Source of the DNA: an uncultured Eubacteriales bacterium
GTDB taxonomy: Bacteria > Bacillota > Clostridia > Oscillospirales > Acutalibacteraceae
Length of the DNA: 64,000 bases
Assembly (NCBI GenBank): GCA_900317025.1
Contig: ONFG01000007.1
Coordinates: 1-64,000, forward strand
Direction: 5' to 3'
Shown piece after piece: positions 51,730 through 60,863 of the stretch; the stretch's first letter is position 1, and every line of letters starts with the position of its first letter. The notes below the pieces were generated by a model. It ran no database searches and was not told the DNA's origin. It was given only the letters and a program-made list of their open reading frames with translations. The translations under genes and the position numbers were made by a program.

Positions 51730-51814
51730 TAATATTTTTTGATTCAAAGAATTTCTGTGGCTATTCCACAAGTTGAAAGGGGCTCTTTTGTAGCAAATCA
51801 CAACAAATCTATAA

Positions 51815-51842
51815 AGAAAAGCAGCCGGAAAACTCCGACTGC
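51815..51842 (-). terminator. Terminator of the FtsX-type ABC operon
   Basis: On the minus strand GCAGTCGG and CCGGCTGC (51821-51828 with 51835-51842, one G-U pair) are followed by TTTTCTTT. Confidence 0.8.
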
Positions 51843-51850
51843 CTTTAACT

Positions 51851-54625
51851 TTACTCTGTATTTTTAAGTGCAAGTATCTTTGGTATCCGTTTGATACGTA
51901 TGAAGTCGACTGCCGCTATCAGCACATATGCCGCGAGAACGAGCACGAACTCCTTGACGAAGCCGTCGGGAGTCATCACGAAATCAAACCAGCCGCCGAG
52001 CGTCATCATTATCTCTTTCCAGAATATGCCCATGACCTTGAAGCCTATGTACATAGCCGCAAGTTCAGACAAAAGCACGACTATGCCTGTCGTTACAAGA
52101 TAGAGCGAGGCAAGCTCGCCGTCGGTGTAGCCGAGAATCTTTACCATGGAGATCGAGACCTCGTTCTTCTCGATTATGAGCTTTGTAAGCAGGTAAATGA
52201 TTATAGCCGCAACGATCACGCAAACGTACTGGAAATAGAGCATATAGCTGCCCATAGAGTGGTCGAGCTGGCGAGTAAGCTTCGTCATATCGTCGGCCGT
52301 TATCTTCTTGGCGATATAGTCCTCGTCGATATCGGTTATCATTTCGTCAGACATATAGCCCCCGAACGAACCTTCGTTACGGTCGAACGTCTCGTTGAAG
52401 CGGTCGTTCGACATAAAGACGGCTACGCCTGCCGAGTAATCATGGATTCCGTATACCCTCCAATTATAGGCTTTGTTTTCGTACTTTTCCCAAAGCGTTA
52501 TAACGTCGCCCTCGTGTACGCCGTACTTCTCGGAATATGCCTTTGAAACGTAGACTGAAAGCTCCCCGCTGCCGCTTTCGGAGAAGTAGTCATCCGAAAG
52601 CGCGATGTAGCGGCTGTTTTCGTTGACGCCGTAGACCGTGACCTCCTCGTCGTAAGCATCGGACCTTCGCTCAAGCGACGTCACGGAGAAGCGCTCCGCT
52701 CCGGGTGTGGAGGTGGTGATCTCGTTGCCGTCTTCGTCCTCTGTTGCGGAGAGGATGATCTGATCCTTCGCGAACATCATGTTCTCGACGGAGTCCTGGT
52801 AGTATTTCAGCGTTGCGGGCATACCGACCGCCATCGAGAGCAGCAGCATGATGAAGCAAATGCCGACGAAAAGCATGAGGTAATTCGTGGCGTTTTGCAG
52901 AAGCACGCGCATCCTGAAACGGCGGAAGAACTTCCACCTCGGCAGGCGGATCGCTTTTTTTCTGCGTCTCTTCTTGAGGTCGCGGCGCAAAAAGCGCAGC
53001 GGAGAGAGCCTCAGCGTTTTGCTGATTATCACAAGGTTTATCACGAGCATCAGGATAACGGGTATAATCGTCGTTCTGACGAACGCTTCCGGAGTCCAGA
53101 TCGTTTTATAGATCGGCAGACTGTAGCTGTTGTAGTACATCGCGACGACTACCCTTTTCATCACCGTGTAGCCGAGAATATTGCCGACTATCGCCGCAAG
53201 CAGCACGACAACTACAGGCGCGCTCATGTAGTAGCGGAGAAGCTCGCCCTTTGTGTAGCCCGAGGCGCGGAGCGTACCGATTACTGTCGACTCCTTTTCG
53301 AGCGTACCGCTTATCGTGACGGCGAAAATAAACGCCAGCACTGCCGTCAAAATGTAAAGCAGAACGCCGCCCATCGCCTTATCGGAACCCATATCGTCCG
53401 GAGCGAACGTTATCGCATGGTTAAGGTAAGCGGGGACATAGTCCTTTATCTCGAGCTTCTTTTCCGAGACCGCCGTCTGCGTTATGAGCGAGACGAGGAA
53501 ATTATCAGACAGCTCCTTTTCCTCGAATTCGTCGGCGGGACGGCTGCCGTAGGTGAACGCATAGAAATAGTGCGCTATTCCGCCGAGACGCTTAAAGCCC
53601 TCGTTTGTGACCATCGCGACATCGAAGGTGAGCGCGTCGAACATGGTGTCGTAGTTGCTCTCGTAAAGAGTGCTGTAGTCGACGAACGCCGCAAGCCCCA
53701 CAACCTTGAAGTCAGCTTTGCCGACCGTCAGCGTATCGCCGATCTTTATGCCCGCGTTGTCGGCGTGCATTCTGTCGATGATGATCTCGCTGTCGTTCTC
53801 GGGCGCTCTGCCTTCCAGGATATCGTAAAGGTCGACGTCTTTGCGCTCGCCGTATACTCTTATATTGCCGGTGTGGGTGCTGCCGAGGTATTCGTCGCTC
53901 TCTCTGCAAAAAAGCTCGTAAACCGTGACGGGAACGGGCTTGAAGTCCTCGTCGTCGAGCTTGTAGCGCTCGTTAAGCTCTTCAAATTCCTCGTCGATCT
54001 TCTTGTCGATCTCCTTCTTTGCCTTTTCCATGGCGTCTGAGACGGCTGTCTTGTATTCGTCGGACTTTTTCGCCTCTTCATAAGCCTTTTCGACGGCGGA
54101 GTCGTAATTCTCCGCCATTGCCTTATCAATGGCTTCGGCGAGAGTGTGCGCCTTCTGCTCCTCGGGGATCAATTCGGCGGCGGCGCCGAGCTTTGCAAGC
54201 TCAGCGCTGACTGCCTGCTCCGTCTGAGACTTGATAGCCGCTTCAACCTGCCCCTCGACCTTCTCCCTTACAGCTTCGTCGACCGTCTCGGTGATCTTCT
54301 CCTCCGCCTCATCGTAGGCGTGCTCACGAAAAACCTTCACCATGTCGGCGCGTTCGCCCGTTTCGATCGCCTTTATCAGCTCCTCGTCCGCCGCTGCCGA
54401 AAGCTCGAAGTGACCGTTTTCACAGCGCAGCGCCTCGACATTGTTTTCGAGAGTCTGCATCATGCTGTTGTTCGCAACGTACATTCCCGAGACGAAGCCT
54501 ATAGTAACGACGAGCATTGTAAATATCATGAGATAGCGCTTGCGGTCTCTCCAGATATCCTTCCAGACGCGCTTTGCGAGCGGGTTTTTCGGGCGTTTGC
54601 CCGAAGGTATCGTGTACTCCTTCAT
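51851..54625 (-). CDS. FtsX-type ABC permease with long helical external insert
   Basis: A 924-residue permease with eight or more predicted helices: one near residue 30-50, three around 425-545, one near 590-610, and three in the last 150 residues, i.e. a fused double FtsX domain. After helix 1 an external insert (about 110-225) is highly charged and helical (EEKITETVDEAVREKVEGQVEAAIKSQTEQ... KEIDKKIDEEFEELNERYK), a probable coiled coil. Cytoplasmic basic segment LKKRRRKKAIRLPRWKFFRRFRMRV lies midway. Such proteins with a LolD-like ATPase export or extract lipids, lipoproteins or peptides. It follows its ATPase gene by 12 bases. Substrate unknown. Confidence 0.92.
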   Translation of the reverse strand: MKEYTIPSGKRPKNPLAKRVWKDIWRDRKRYLMIFTMLVVTIGFVSGMYVANNSMMQTLENNVEALRCENGHFELSAAADEELIKAIETGERADMVKVFREHAYDEAEEKITETVDEAVREKVEGQVEAAIKSQTEQAVSAELAKLGAAAELIPEEQKAHTLAEAIDKAMAENYDSAVEKAYEEAKKSDEYKTAVSDAMEKAKKEIDKKIDEEFEELNERYKLDDEDFKPVPVTVYELFCRESDEYLGSTHTGNIRVYGERKDVDLYDILEGRAPENDSEIIIDRMHADNAGIKIGDTLTVGKADFKVVGLAAFVDYSTLYESNYDTMFDALTFDVAMVTNEGFKRLGGIAHYFYAFTYGSRPADEFEEKELSDNFLVSLITQTAVSEKKLEIKDYVPAYLNHAITFAPDDMGSDKAMGGVLLYILTAVLAFIFAVTISGTLEKESTVIGTLRASGYTKGELLRYYMSAPVVVVLLAAIVGNILGYTVMKRVVVAMYYNSYSLPIYKTIWTPEAFVRTTIIPVILMLVINLVIISKTLRLSPLRFLRRDLKKRRRKKAIRLPRWKFFRRFRMRVLLQNATNYLMLFVGICFIMLLLSMAVGMPATLKYYQDSVENMMFAKDQIILSATEDEDGNEITTSTPGAERFSVTSLERRSDAYDEEVTVYGVNENSRYIALSDDYFSESGSGELSVYVSKAYSEKYGVHEGDVITLWEKYENKAYNWRVYGIHDYSAGVAVFMSNDRFNETFDRNEGSFGGYMSDEMITDIDEDYIAKKITADDMTKLTRQLDHSMGSYMLYFQYVCVIVAAIIIYLLTKLIIEKNEVSISMVKILGYTDGELASLYLVTTGIVVLLSELAAMYIGFKVMGIFWKEIMMTLGGWFDFVMTPDGFVKEFVLVLAAYVLIAAVDFIRIKRIPKILALKNTE

Positions 54626-54637
54626 TGCCGCTCCCCC

Positions 54638-55348
54638 TTACCACTCCAGCTCGTCGGCAGAGATCTTCTTTTCGTTGAGGTCGTCGTGACGTATCCTGCC
54701 GTCGCGCAGCTTTATAACGTGATCCGCCATCATTTTTATAGCCTCGTTGTGGGTAACCATGATAACGGTGTTGCCGTACTTGCGGTTTACTTCCTCGATG
54801 AGCTTCAATATCTCCTTTGAGGTGGTGTAGTCGAGCGCACCCGTAGGCTCGTCGCAGAGAAGGATATCCGGGTTCTTAACTATCGCGCGCCCGATCGAAA
54901 CACGCTGCTGCTGACCGCCCGAAAGCTGGTTCGGGAGCTTGTAGCGGTGCTCGAACAGGCCGAGTATTTTCAGAAGCTCGTCGATATTGAGTGGGCTGTC
55001 TGATAGGTAGGCTCCCGTTTCAATATTCTCCTTGACGTTGAGGTTCGGGATAAGATTGTACATCTGGAAGACGTAGCCGAGGTGCTTTCGCCTGTAGTTC
55101 GTGAGGTTTTTGTCGTTCATGTCGGCAAGCGCGTCGCCGTTGATGATTATCTGACCCTCGTCTGCGCTGTCAATACCGCCAATAATGTTGAGCAGCGTAG
55201 ACTTTCCCGAGCCGGAAGGCCCGAGCAGAACGCAGAACTCGCCCTTTTCCACTGAGAAATCGACACCCTTAAGGACGTCCTGCCTGGTTTCTCCCTCGCC
55301 AAAGCTTCGCTTCAGCCCCTTTACCTCCAAGAACTTTCCTTCATTCAC
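54638..55348 (-). CDS. ABC transporter ATP-binding protein, MacB/LolD type
   Basis: A 236-residue ATPase: Walker [14 protein letters not shown]-loop VFQMYNLIPNL, signature LSGGQQQRVSIGRAI, Walker B ILLCDEPTGALD and His in MVTHNEAI. It pairs with the 924-residue FtsX-type permease. The start is GTG at 55348 after GGGGAG. The promoter lies at 55455-55483. Confidence 0.95.
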   Translation of the reverse strand: MNEGKFLEVKGLKRSFGEGETRQDVLKGVDFSVEKGEFCVLLGPSGSGKSTLLNIIGGIDSADEGQIIINGDALADMNDKNLTNYRRKHLGYVFQMYNLIPNLNVKENIETGAYLSDSPLNIDELLKILGLFEHRYKLPNQLSGGQQQRVSIGRAIVKNPDILLCDEPTGALDYTTSKEILKLIEEVNRKYGNTVIMVTHNEAIKMMADHVIKLRDGRIRHDDLNEKKISADELEW

Positions 55349-55426
55349 GTATATCTCCCCTTTATTTATAGTAATATAGATACGAACAGATGCAGCCGAA
55401 TCAGGTCCGAATACTGCACAAGGATC

Positions 55427-55483
55427 AGTTAACTTTAACTAACTCTCTGTATAAATTATAGCACCTCTTTTTCATAAATGCAA
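55427..55483 (-). promoter_or_regulatory. Promoter and operator candidate of the FtsX-type ABC operon
   Basis: Minus strand: -35 TTGCAT (55478-55483), 17-base spacer, -10 TATAAT (55455-55460). An inverted repeat AGTTA-8-TAACT (55427-55444) lies at the expected start of transcription, a usual repressor position. No regulator gene is adjacent. Confidence 0.6.
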
Positions 55484-55631
55484 TTGTATATTGCGACGGT
55501 AAAACCACCGGATAAACTTTTATTTTGGAAATTTTTTATAATCAAACATCAAATGCTCTGCGACCATGAAACACATTTGCGGACAACGACAAGAAAAAGT
55601 GTGATTTTTCTTTTATAAGACTTTATGCCTA

Positions 55632-55660
55632 TTGTGTTCTTGAAAAATCTGTGATACAAT
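55632..55660 (+). promoter_or_regulatory. Promoter candidate of the HD-GYP sensor gene
   Basis: TTGTGT (55632-55637), 17-base spacer, TACAAT (55655-55660), followed by TATATT. The divergent gap 55349-55764 is AT-rich and holds only the two promoters; I see no gene in it. Confidence 0.5.
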
Positions 55661-55764
55661 GTATATTGCATAAATATTTTGCGCTTCATCACGATTTTTT
55701 ATCATGTTTTATATGAGACTCATTTTTAATCCAAGATGAAAATCAATCAGAAAGAGTGATCTAT

Positions 55765-58700
55765 ATGGAAGAAAAAGGTGCGCTCCGGCGCGAAAGGATC
55801 CAAGCAATCGTGTTTGTCTTCTGCTGCATTGTAATAAACTTTGTCGGCAATTTTATCAACGGCAACCTCTCGCTGCCCGTGTGGCTCGACACATTCGGCA
55901 CCGTTATCGCCGCCTACGTTCTCGGGCCGGTCTGCGGCGCGATCGTAGGGGCATCGTCAAACATCGTACTTTCATTCTGGGACGGCACCTCGCTCGCCTA
56001 CGGCATTAAGAGCATACTTATAAGCCTAAGCGTCGGCTACGCCGCCAGAAAGAAGTACTTTGAGACGATCTTTCACGTAATGACGGTTGCCGGGCTTGTA
56101 ACGATCGTATCGGTGATCATCTCGTCGTCGCTCAATCTTTTGATCTACGACGGCAGCACGGGCAACATCTGGGGCGATGGCGTCAGGGATTATTTTATCA
56201 CCCGCGGCATTCCCTCAATGATCGCCGCGTTTATCGGGCAGTTTTACCTTGAATTCTCCGACAAGCTCATAACGATACTTGGCTTTTATATTATGCTGCG
56301 AATCTACCGACGGATCCGCTCCTGGCTTTCAAAGGACGGTGAAAAGCCGGAGCCGCCTTCCGGTGCAAAGGTCGGCGCGATCGCGCTGTTCCTGACGGTT
56401 GCCGCGGCGCTCTCTCTGTCTTGTCCTACGCTCACCGCAAGCGCGGAAGAGGCCGACGCCCCGAGCAACTCCTACATAAGGACGATCTACAACGCGGAAA
56501 ACGGGCTTGAGTGCGGTCACGCGAACGACGTTATCCAGACGAACGACGGCATCATCTGGGTAGGCAGCTACTCCGGTCTTTACCGCTACAATGGCACCAC
56601 GTTCCGCTTTATGAACGAGTTTTCGACCGTAAAAAACGTAAACTGCTTGTACGTTGACGCCGAGGGGCGCCTTTGGATCGGCACAAACGACAACGGCGTT
56701 GTCGTTGCGATCAACCAGAAGGAAGCCAATTCGCTCGACTCAAGCCACGGTCTCCCCTCCGACTCTGTAAAAAGCATCACTCAGTCTGCCGACGGCGACT
56801 ACTACATAGGTACCTCCGACAAGCTTGTCGTTGCGAGGCTTCGCACCGGTTTCGCTATAACCGACACGATTGACGACCTTCTCTACGTTAAAAAGCTTTC
56901 GTCCGACAGTAAGGGCAGTGTCGCGGCCGTTACCGCGTCGGGCAAGCTGTATATCATCAGGAAGGGCAGCGTAGCGTATGAGATAGCCGCCCCGGAAGGC
57001 ACAGGCTACACCTGCTGCACATTCGCCCCCGACGACACGCTTTACGCCGGCACCGCCGACGGTCAGGTCCTCCTTATGGAGGCGGGCGAAACAAAGGCTC
57101 AGATGAAGTCCACGGTCATGTGCGACGATCTTTCGGGACTTAACAGGATCTACCTCCAGGACGAAAACACCGCATGGATCCTCTCAGACAGCGGCATCGG
57201 CACCGTCTCGGAAGGAAAGGTCTATCGGCATATGGAAACAGAGGGCTTCAACTACTCGCTTGAGAACATGACGATTGACTACCAGGGAAACCTCTGGATT
57301 GCCTCGTCGAGAATGGGGCTCATGCAGCTTTCGGAATCGGCGTTCTCAGATCTCTTCAGTGATTACGGGCTTGAGGCCGGCGTCGTAAACACGACCGCCA
57401 GAAAGGACAGCAAGCTCTACATCGGAACGGACAAGGGGCTTATCGTCATAGATGAAAAAAGCAAAAAGGAGATAGAGAACGACCTGACAAAGCTGCTTTC
57501 CGAGGCGAGGATCCGCTGCATCGAGAGTGACAGCGACGGAAACCTCTGGATATGCAGCTATGGCGAAGGGCTGATAGAGGTCACAAAGTCCGGCAAGATC
57601 ATCGCTTACGACAGCGAAGAGGACGGCATCGGCTCGAGAGTACGAGTTTGTATGCAGCTCTCCAACGGGGCCATGGCGATAGGCGGCGACAAGGGGCTTT
57701 ATTTCATCGAAGGCGGTAAGGTCATCAAAAAAATGCTATACGGAGAAGAGCTGGGCGCCGCAAAGATACTCTGCCTTTACGAAACGCCCGACGGCAGCCT
57801 GCTCGCAGGCACCGACGGCAACGGGATCGACATTATAAAAGACGGCTCGGTGATCGGTCATTATGCGCGTGAAGAAGGGCTGTCATCCGGAGTTATCCTG
57901 CGAATGGTAGGCGACGTTGACAAAAATGACGTCTTCATCGCTGCCGGCAACGGGTTGTGCTACCTGAGAAACGGCAGGATAGTCCCGATAAAGAACTTCC
58001 CGTATTCCAACAACTACGACCTTGTTCTCGACGACGACGGCGATCTTTTCGTCCCCGGAAGCGCCGGTATCTACGTTTTGAACAGAGATCAGCTTATGTC
58101 CGAGGGAAACCCGCACTACCTTCTTCTGAATTCGCGCTCCGGCCTCAGAGGTTCGCTTACCTCCAACGCGTGGAACGCGATCGACGAGGATAAGAATATC
58201 TACCTCTCGACCGACCGAGGCGTTTTCGTCGTAAATATGGACGAATATCAGCCTAAGAAAAAGTTCTACCGTATGCTCGTTTCCGAGGTGCTTCTCGACA
58301 ACAACTCTGCCCACATAAATCAAGGCTTCGATCTCGTGATAGATCAGGACGTCACAAGTGTTGAGATCGTCCCCGAGGTCGTCAACTACACACTCGAAAA
58401 CCCGTATATCTCGTATTGCCTTGAGGGCATAGACAATACCTGGAAGACCGTCCGCCAGGACGAGCTTTCGCATATCGTATACACGCATCTTCCCGCGGGT
58501 CACTATCTTTTCCGGATCGCTATGCTTGATCCCGAATCGGGCAGCGCGGTCGAAGAATGTGTTTACGGCTTCCAGAAGGAGACCGCGATCTACGAAAACA
58601 CCGGGTTCCTTGTTTACCTAATAGTCATAGGCATTATCTTCGCGGCATGGCTGACGTGGTTCATAACCAGCCGCCGGATCCAGCGCACCATGGCTTTGCA

Positions 58701-59487
58701 GCAGGCGAAGCTCTCGCTTGCGCTCCAGCAGATCCAGATGGGCAACGAAACGATTCTCGCGATTGCAAAGACGGTCGATGCAAAGGACATCAGAACGAGC
58801 CAGCACTCTCAGCGCGTTTCGGACTATTCCGTAATGATCGCCAGGGAATACGGCTTCTCGAAGGATGAGCTTGAAAATCTGCGCAAGTCTGCGCTGCTGC
58901 ACGACATAGGCAAGATCGGAATTCCCGACGCGATACTCAACAAGCCCGCAAGGCTCACCGACGAGGAGTACGGCATAATGAAGACCCACGTTACGAGGGG
59001 CGCCGAGATCCTTAAAGACTTCACGCTCATCGAGCACGCAGTCGATGGCGCTAGGTACCATCACGAGCGCTACGACGGCCGGGGCTACCCCGACCACCTC
59101 TCCGGAAAGGAAATACCTCTTTACGGAAGGATCATCGCTATTGCCGACGCCTTCGACGCCATGACGGCAAACAGAGTTTACCGAAAACAGCAGGATTTTG
59201 ACTACGTTATGGGCGAGCTGAAGCGCGGCAGAGGCACCCAGTTCGACCCGGAGCTTCTCGACATCTTCTTAAAGCTCATAGACGACGGCATGATCGACAT
59301 TAAAGCGCTTTACAGCACGAAAACTCCGGCGGCGGAAGAGTCACAAAAGCAGGCGGAGAACAAGCCCGCCGAACCCTCCAAGGAAGATGCCGGAAAGAAG
59401 ACGGAGGACGAAAAGGAGCAGCCGAAGAAAGAAGACGGCAAAGACTCCGAGAAAAAAGACAAGGAGGACGGCAAGAATGATAATTGA
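55765..59487 (+). CDS. Hybrid sensor: ECF-like membrane domain, extracellular propeller, Y_Y_Y and HD-GYP phosphodiesterase
   Basis: About 1240 residues. Residues about 10-185 form five to six helices resembling an ECF-transporter S component (LDTFGTVIAAYVLGPVCGAIVGASSN). A further helix (about 202-225) ends in a signal-peptide-like ASAEE. Residues about 235-830 hold two-component-regulator propeller repeats (IIWVGSYSGLYRYN, RLWIGTNDNG, NLWIASSRMG, NLWICSYGEG). A Y_Y_Y-like domain (about 845-935), one helix (about 948-968), and a cytoplasmic HD-GYP domain (about 995-1165) follow, with LLHDIGKIGIPD and HHERYDGRGYP intact, so c-di-GMP hydrolysis is expected. A Lys/Glu-rich tail ends it. ATG at 55765 follows AAAGAG. 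It overlaps the BMP gene by 11 bases. Confidence 0.9.
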   Translation: MEEKGALRRERIQAIVFVFCCIVINFVGNFINGNLSLPVWLDTFGTVIAAYVLGPVCGAIVGASSNIVLSFWDGTSLAYGIKSILISLSVGYAARKKYFETIFHVMTVAGLVTIVSVIISSSLNLLIYDGSTGNIWGDGVRDYFITRGIPSMIAAFIGQFYLEFSDKLITILGFYIMLRIYRRIRSWLSKDGEKPEPPSGAKVGAIALFLTVAAALSLSCPTLTASAEEADAPSNSYIRTIYNAENGLECGHANDVIQTNDGIIWVGSYSGLYRYNGTTFRFMNEFSTVKNVNCLYVDAEGRLWIGTNDNGVVVAINQKEANSLDSSHGLPSDSVKSITQSADGDYYIGTSDKLVVARLRTGFAITDTIDDLLYVKKLSSDSKGSVAAVTASGKLYIIRKGSVAYEIAAPEGTGYTCCTFAPDDTLYAGTADGQVLLMEAGETKAQMKSTVMCDDLSGLNRIYLQDENTAWILSDSGIGTVSEGKVYRHMETEGFNYSLENMTIDYQGNLWIASSRMGLMQLSESAFSDLFSDYGLEAGVVNTTARKDSKLYIGTDKGLIVIDEKSKKEIENDLTKLLSEARIRCIESDSDGNLWICSYGEGLIEVTKSGKIIAYDSEEDGIGSRVRVCMQLSNGAMAIGGDKGLYFIEGGKVIKKMLYGEELGAAKILCLYETPDGSLLAGTDGNGIDIIKDGSVIGHYAREEGLSSGVILRMVGDVDKNDVFIAAGNGLCYLRNGRIVPIKNFPYSNNYDLVLDDDGDLFVPGSAGIYVLNRDQLMSEGNPHYLLLNSRSGLRGSLTSNAWNAIDEDKNIYLSTDRGVFVVNMDEYQPKKKFYRMLVSEVLLDNNSAHINQGFDLVIDQDVTSVEIVPEVVNYTLENPYISYCLEGIDNTWKTVRQDELSHIVYTHLPAGHYLFRIAMLDPESGSAVEECVYGFQKETAIYENTGFLVYLIVIGIIFAAWLTWFITSRRIQRTMALQQAKLSLALQQIQMGNETILAIAKTVDAKDIRTSQHSQRVSDYSVMIAREYGFSKDELENLRKSALLHDIGKIGIPDAILNKPARLTDEEYGIMKTHVTRGAEILKDFTLIEHAVDGARYHHERYDGRGYPDHLSGKEIPLYGRIIAIADAFDAMTANRVYRKQQDFDYVMGELKRGRGTQFDPELLDIFLKLIDDGMIDIKALYSTKTPAAEESQKQAENKPAEPSKEDAGKKTEDEKEQPKKEDGKDSEKKDKEDGKNDN

Positions 59488-60685
59488 AAAACATAAGACC
59501 CCTGTGGCGCTTCTCACGGCGATCCTGACGATACTCCTGTTTTACGGCCTCCACACCATCGGCTTCAACGTCTCTCACAAGCTCGACCACATCACCGTTG
59601 GCTTTATCTGCAACGGCGACGAGGCGACGCCCTACAGTGAAAACTTCCTGCGTTCTATCGACTACCTGCAAATGCAGTATCCCGACGCTGTCAAGGTCAT
59701 CCTCCGCGACAACGTTCCCAGCGACGAGGTCGGCGGCGTGATCGACGAGCTGATCGCCGGCGAGTGCAGCATCATCTTCGCCAACAGCGCCGACTACGGC
59801 GAAACGATGAAAAAGGCAGCTGCGGAAAACCCCGGCGTGGAGTTCTGCCAGGCGGCGTGTTCAAACGCCAATGACGAACCTGTCTGCAAAAATTACCACA
59901 CGTTTATGGGCGAGATCTATGAGGGCTGGTATACCTCGGGCAAGATCGCCGGACTAAAGCTTCAGGAGCTGATCGACTCCGGCAAGCTCTCGCGTAACGA
60001 GGCGGTCGTCGGGTGCGTGGGCGCGTTCCCCTGCGACGAGGTCATCTCCGCCTACACGGCGTTTTTCCTCGGCGTTCGCAGCGAATGCCCGGACGCTGTT
60101 ATGCACGTTAAATACACAAACACATGGTCAAACTACAACCTTGAATATAACGCCGCTCTCGACTTGATCTCCGAGGGCTGCGTCATCATCGCGCAGAACA
60201 CCGACACGATCGGCCCTGCGGTTGCCTGCGAGAGATCCACGGACAATCACACGGTCTTCCATATCGGCTACAACAAGGACATGATGAGCATAGCTCCGAC
60301 TACTTCGCTTATCTCGACGAGGATCGACTGGTCGGTCTACATAAGCCAGTCAGTCGAAGCCGTGATGAACAACAAGCGCATCGAATCAGCGGTCAAAGCT
60401 CATATCCAAGGCAACGACGCGTGGAGCGGCTTTAAGCAAGACTGGGTAAAGATGCTTGAGCTGAATCCCACGATCGCACCCGAACGCGGCGAGGAAGTTT
60501 TAAATGAGACGATCAAAAGCTTCAAAAACGGCGACTGCCGCGTCTTTTACGGCGACTACATCGGCGTCTCCCCCGACGACCCGAACGATGTTTGGGATCT
60601 GAACCTTGAGTTTTACGAAAACAAGGAGTCATCCGCGCCAAGCTACCACTACGTTTTACAGGACGTTATAATCATCGACCCGTAA
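59477..60685 (+). CDS. Membrane-anchored BMP-family substrate-binding protein
   Basis: A 402-residue protein with an uncleaved-type N-terminal helix (TPVALLTAILTILLFYGLHTIGF) in place of a lipobox, followed by a BMP/PnrA-type periplasmic-binding domain: ITVGFICNGDEATPYSENFLRSIDYL, IIFANSADYGETMKKAAAENPGVEF, GEIYEGWYTSGKIAGLKL, VVGCVGAFPCDEVISAYTAFFLGVRS, VIIAQNTDTIGPAVA. BMP proteins bind purine nucleosides or other ligands, normally for ABC import; no ABC genes adjoin here. ATG at 59477 lies after AAGGAGG inside the end of the HD-GYP sensor gene, so it may be the sensor's ligand-binding partner (inference). Confidence 0.9.
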   Translation: MIIEKHKTPVALLTAILTILLFYGLHTIGFNVSHKLDHITVGFICNGDEATPYSENFLRSIDYLQMQYPDAVKVILRDNVPSDEVGGVIDELIAGECSIIFANSADYGETMKKAAAENPGVEFCQAACSNANDEPVCKNYHTFMGEIYEGWYTSGKIAGLKLQELIDSGKLSRNEAVVGCVGAFPCDEVISAYTAFFLGVRSECPDAVMHVKYTNTWSNYNLEYNAALDLISEGCVIIAQNTDTIGPAVACERSTDNHTVFHIGYNKDMMSIAPTTSLISTRIDWSVYISQSVEAVMNNKRIESAVKAHIQGNDAWSGFKQDWVKMLELNPTIAPERGEEVLNETIKSFKNGDCRVFYGDYIGVSPDDPNDVWDLNLEFYENKESSAPSYHYVLQDVIIIDP

Positions 60686-60716
60686 GCGCATATATCGATA
60701 ATATCTATGCATATTA

Positions 60717-60752
60717 AAAGTCCCGTTTCAGTGCGAAGCGGGGCTTTTCTTT
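60717..60752 (+). terminator. Terminator after the BMP gene
   Basis: AGTCCCGTTTC and GAAGCGGGGCT (60719-60745) form an 11-bp stem with G-U pairs and a short loop, followed by TTTTCTTT. Confidence 0.8.
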
Positions 60753-60793
60753 GCGCGAAGCCGAAAAAACTGTCGAAATGACGCTGTTATATA

Positions 60794-60822
60794 TTGAAAT
60801 CATCATACATTTGCTGTAAAAT
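60794..60822 (+). promoter_or_regulatory. Promoter of the NlpC/P60-dockerin gene
   Basis: TTGAAA (60794-60799), 17-base spacer, TAAAAT (60817-60822), about 40 bases ahead of the start codon. Confidence 0.7.
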
Positions 60823-60863
60823 AAAACTGCACCACATTAATACAAGCGAAAGGAACTGATTCG

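Noticed and set aside
59387..59476. Basic N-terminal extension of the BMP protein
   Set aside because: This Arg/Lys-rich part is the out-of-frame shadow of the Lys/Glu-rich tail of the HD-GYP sensor; ATG 59477 has AAGGAGG.
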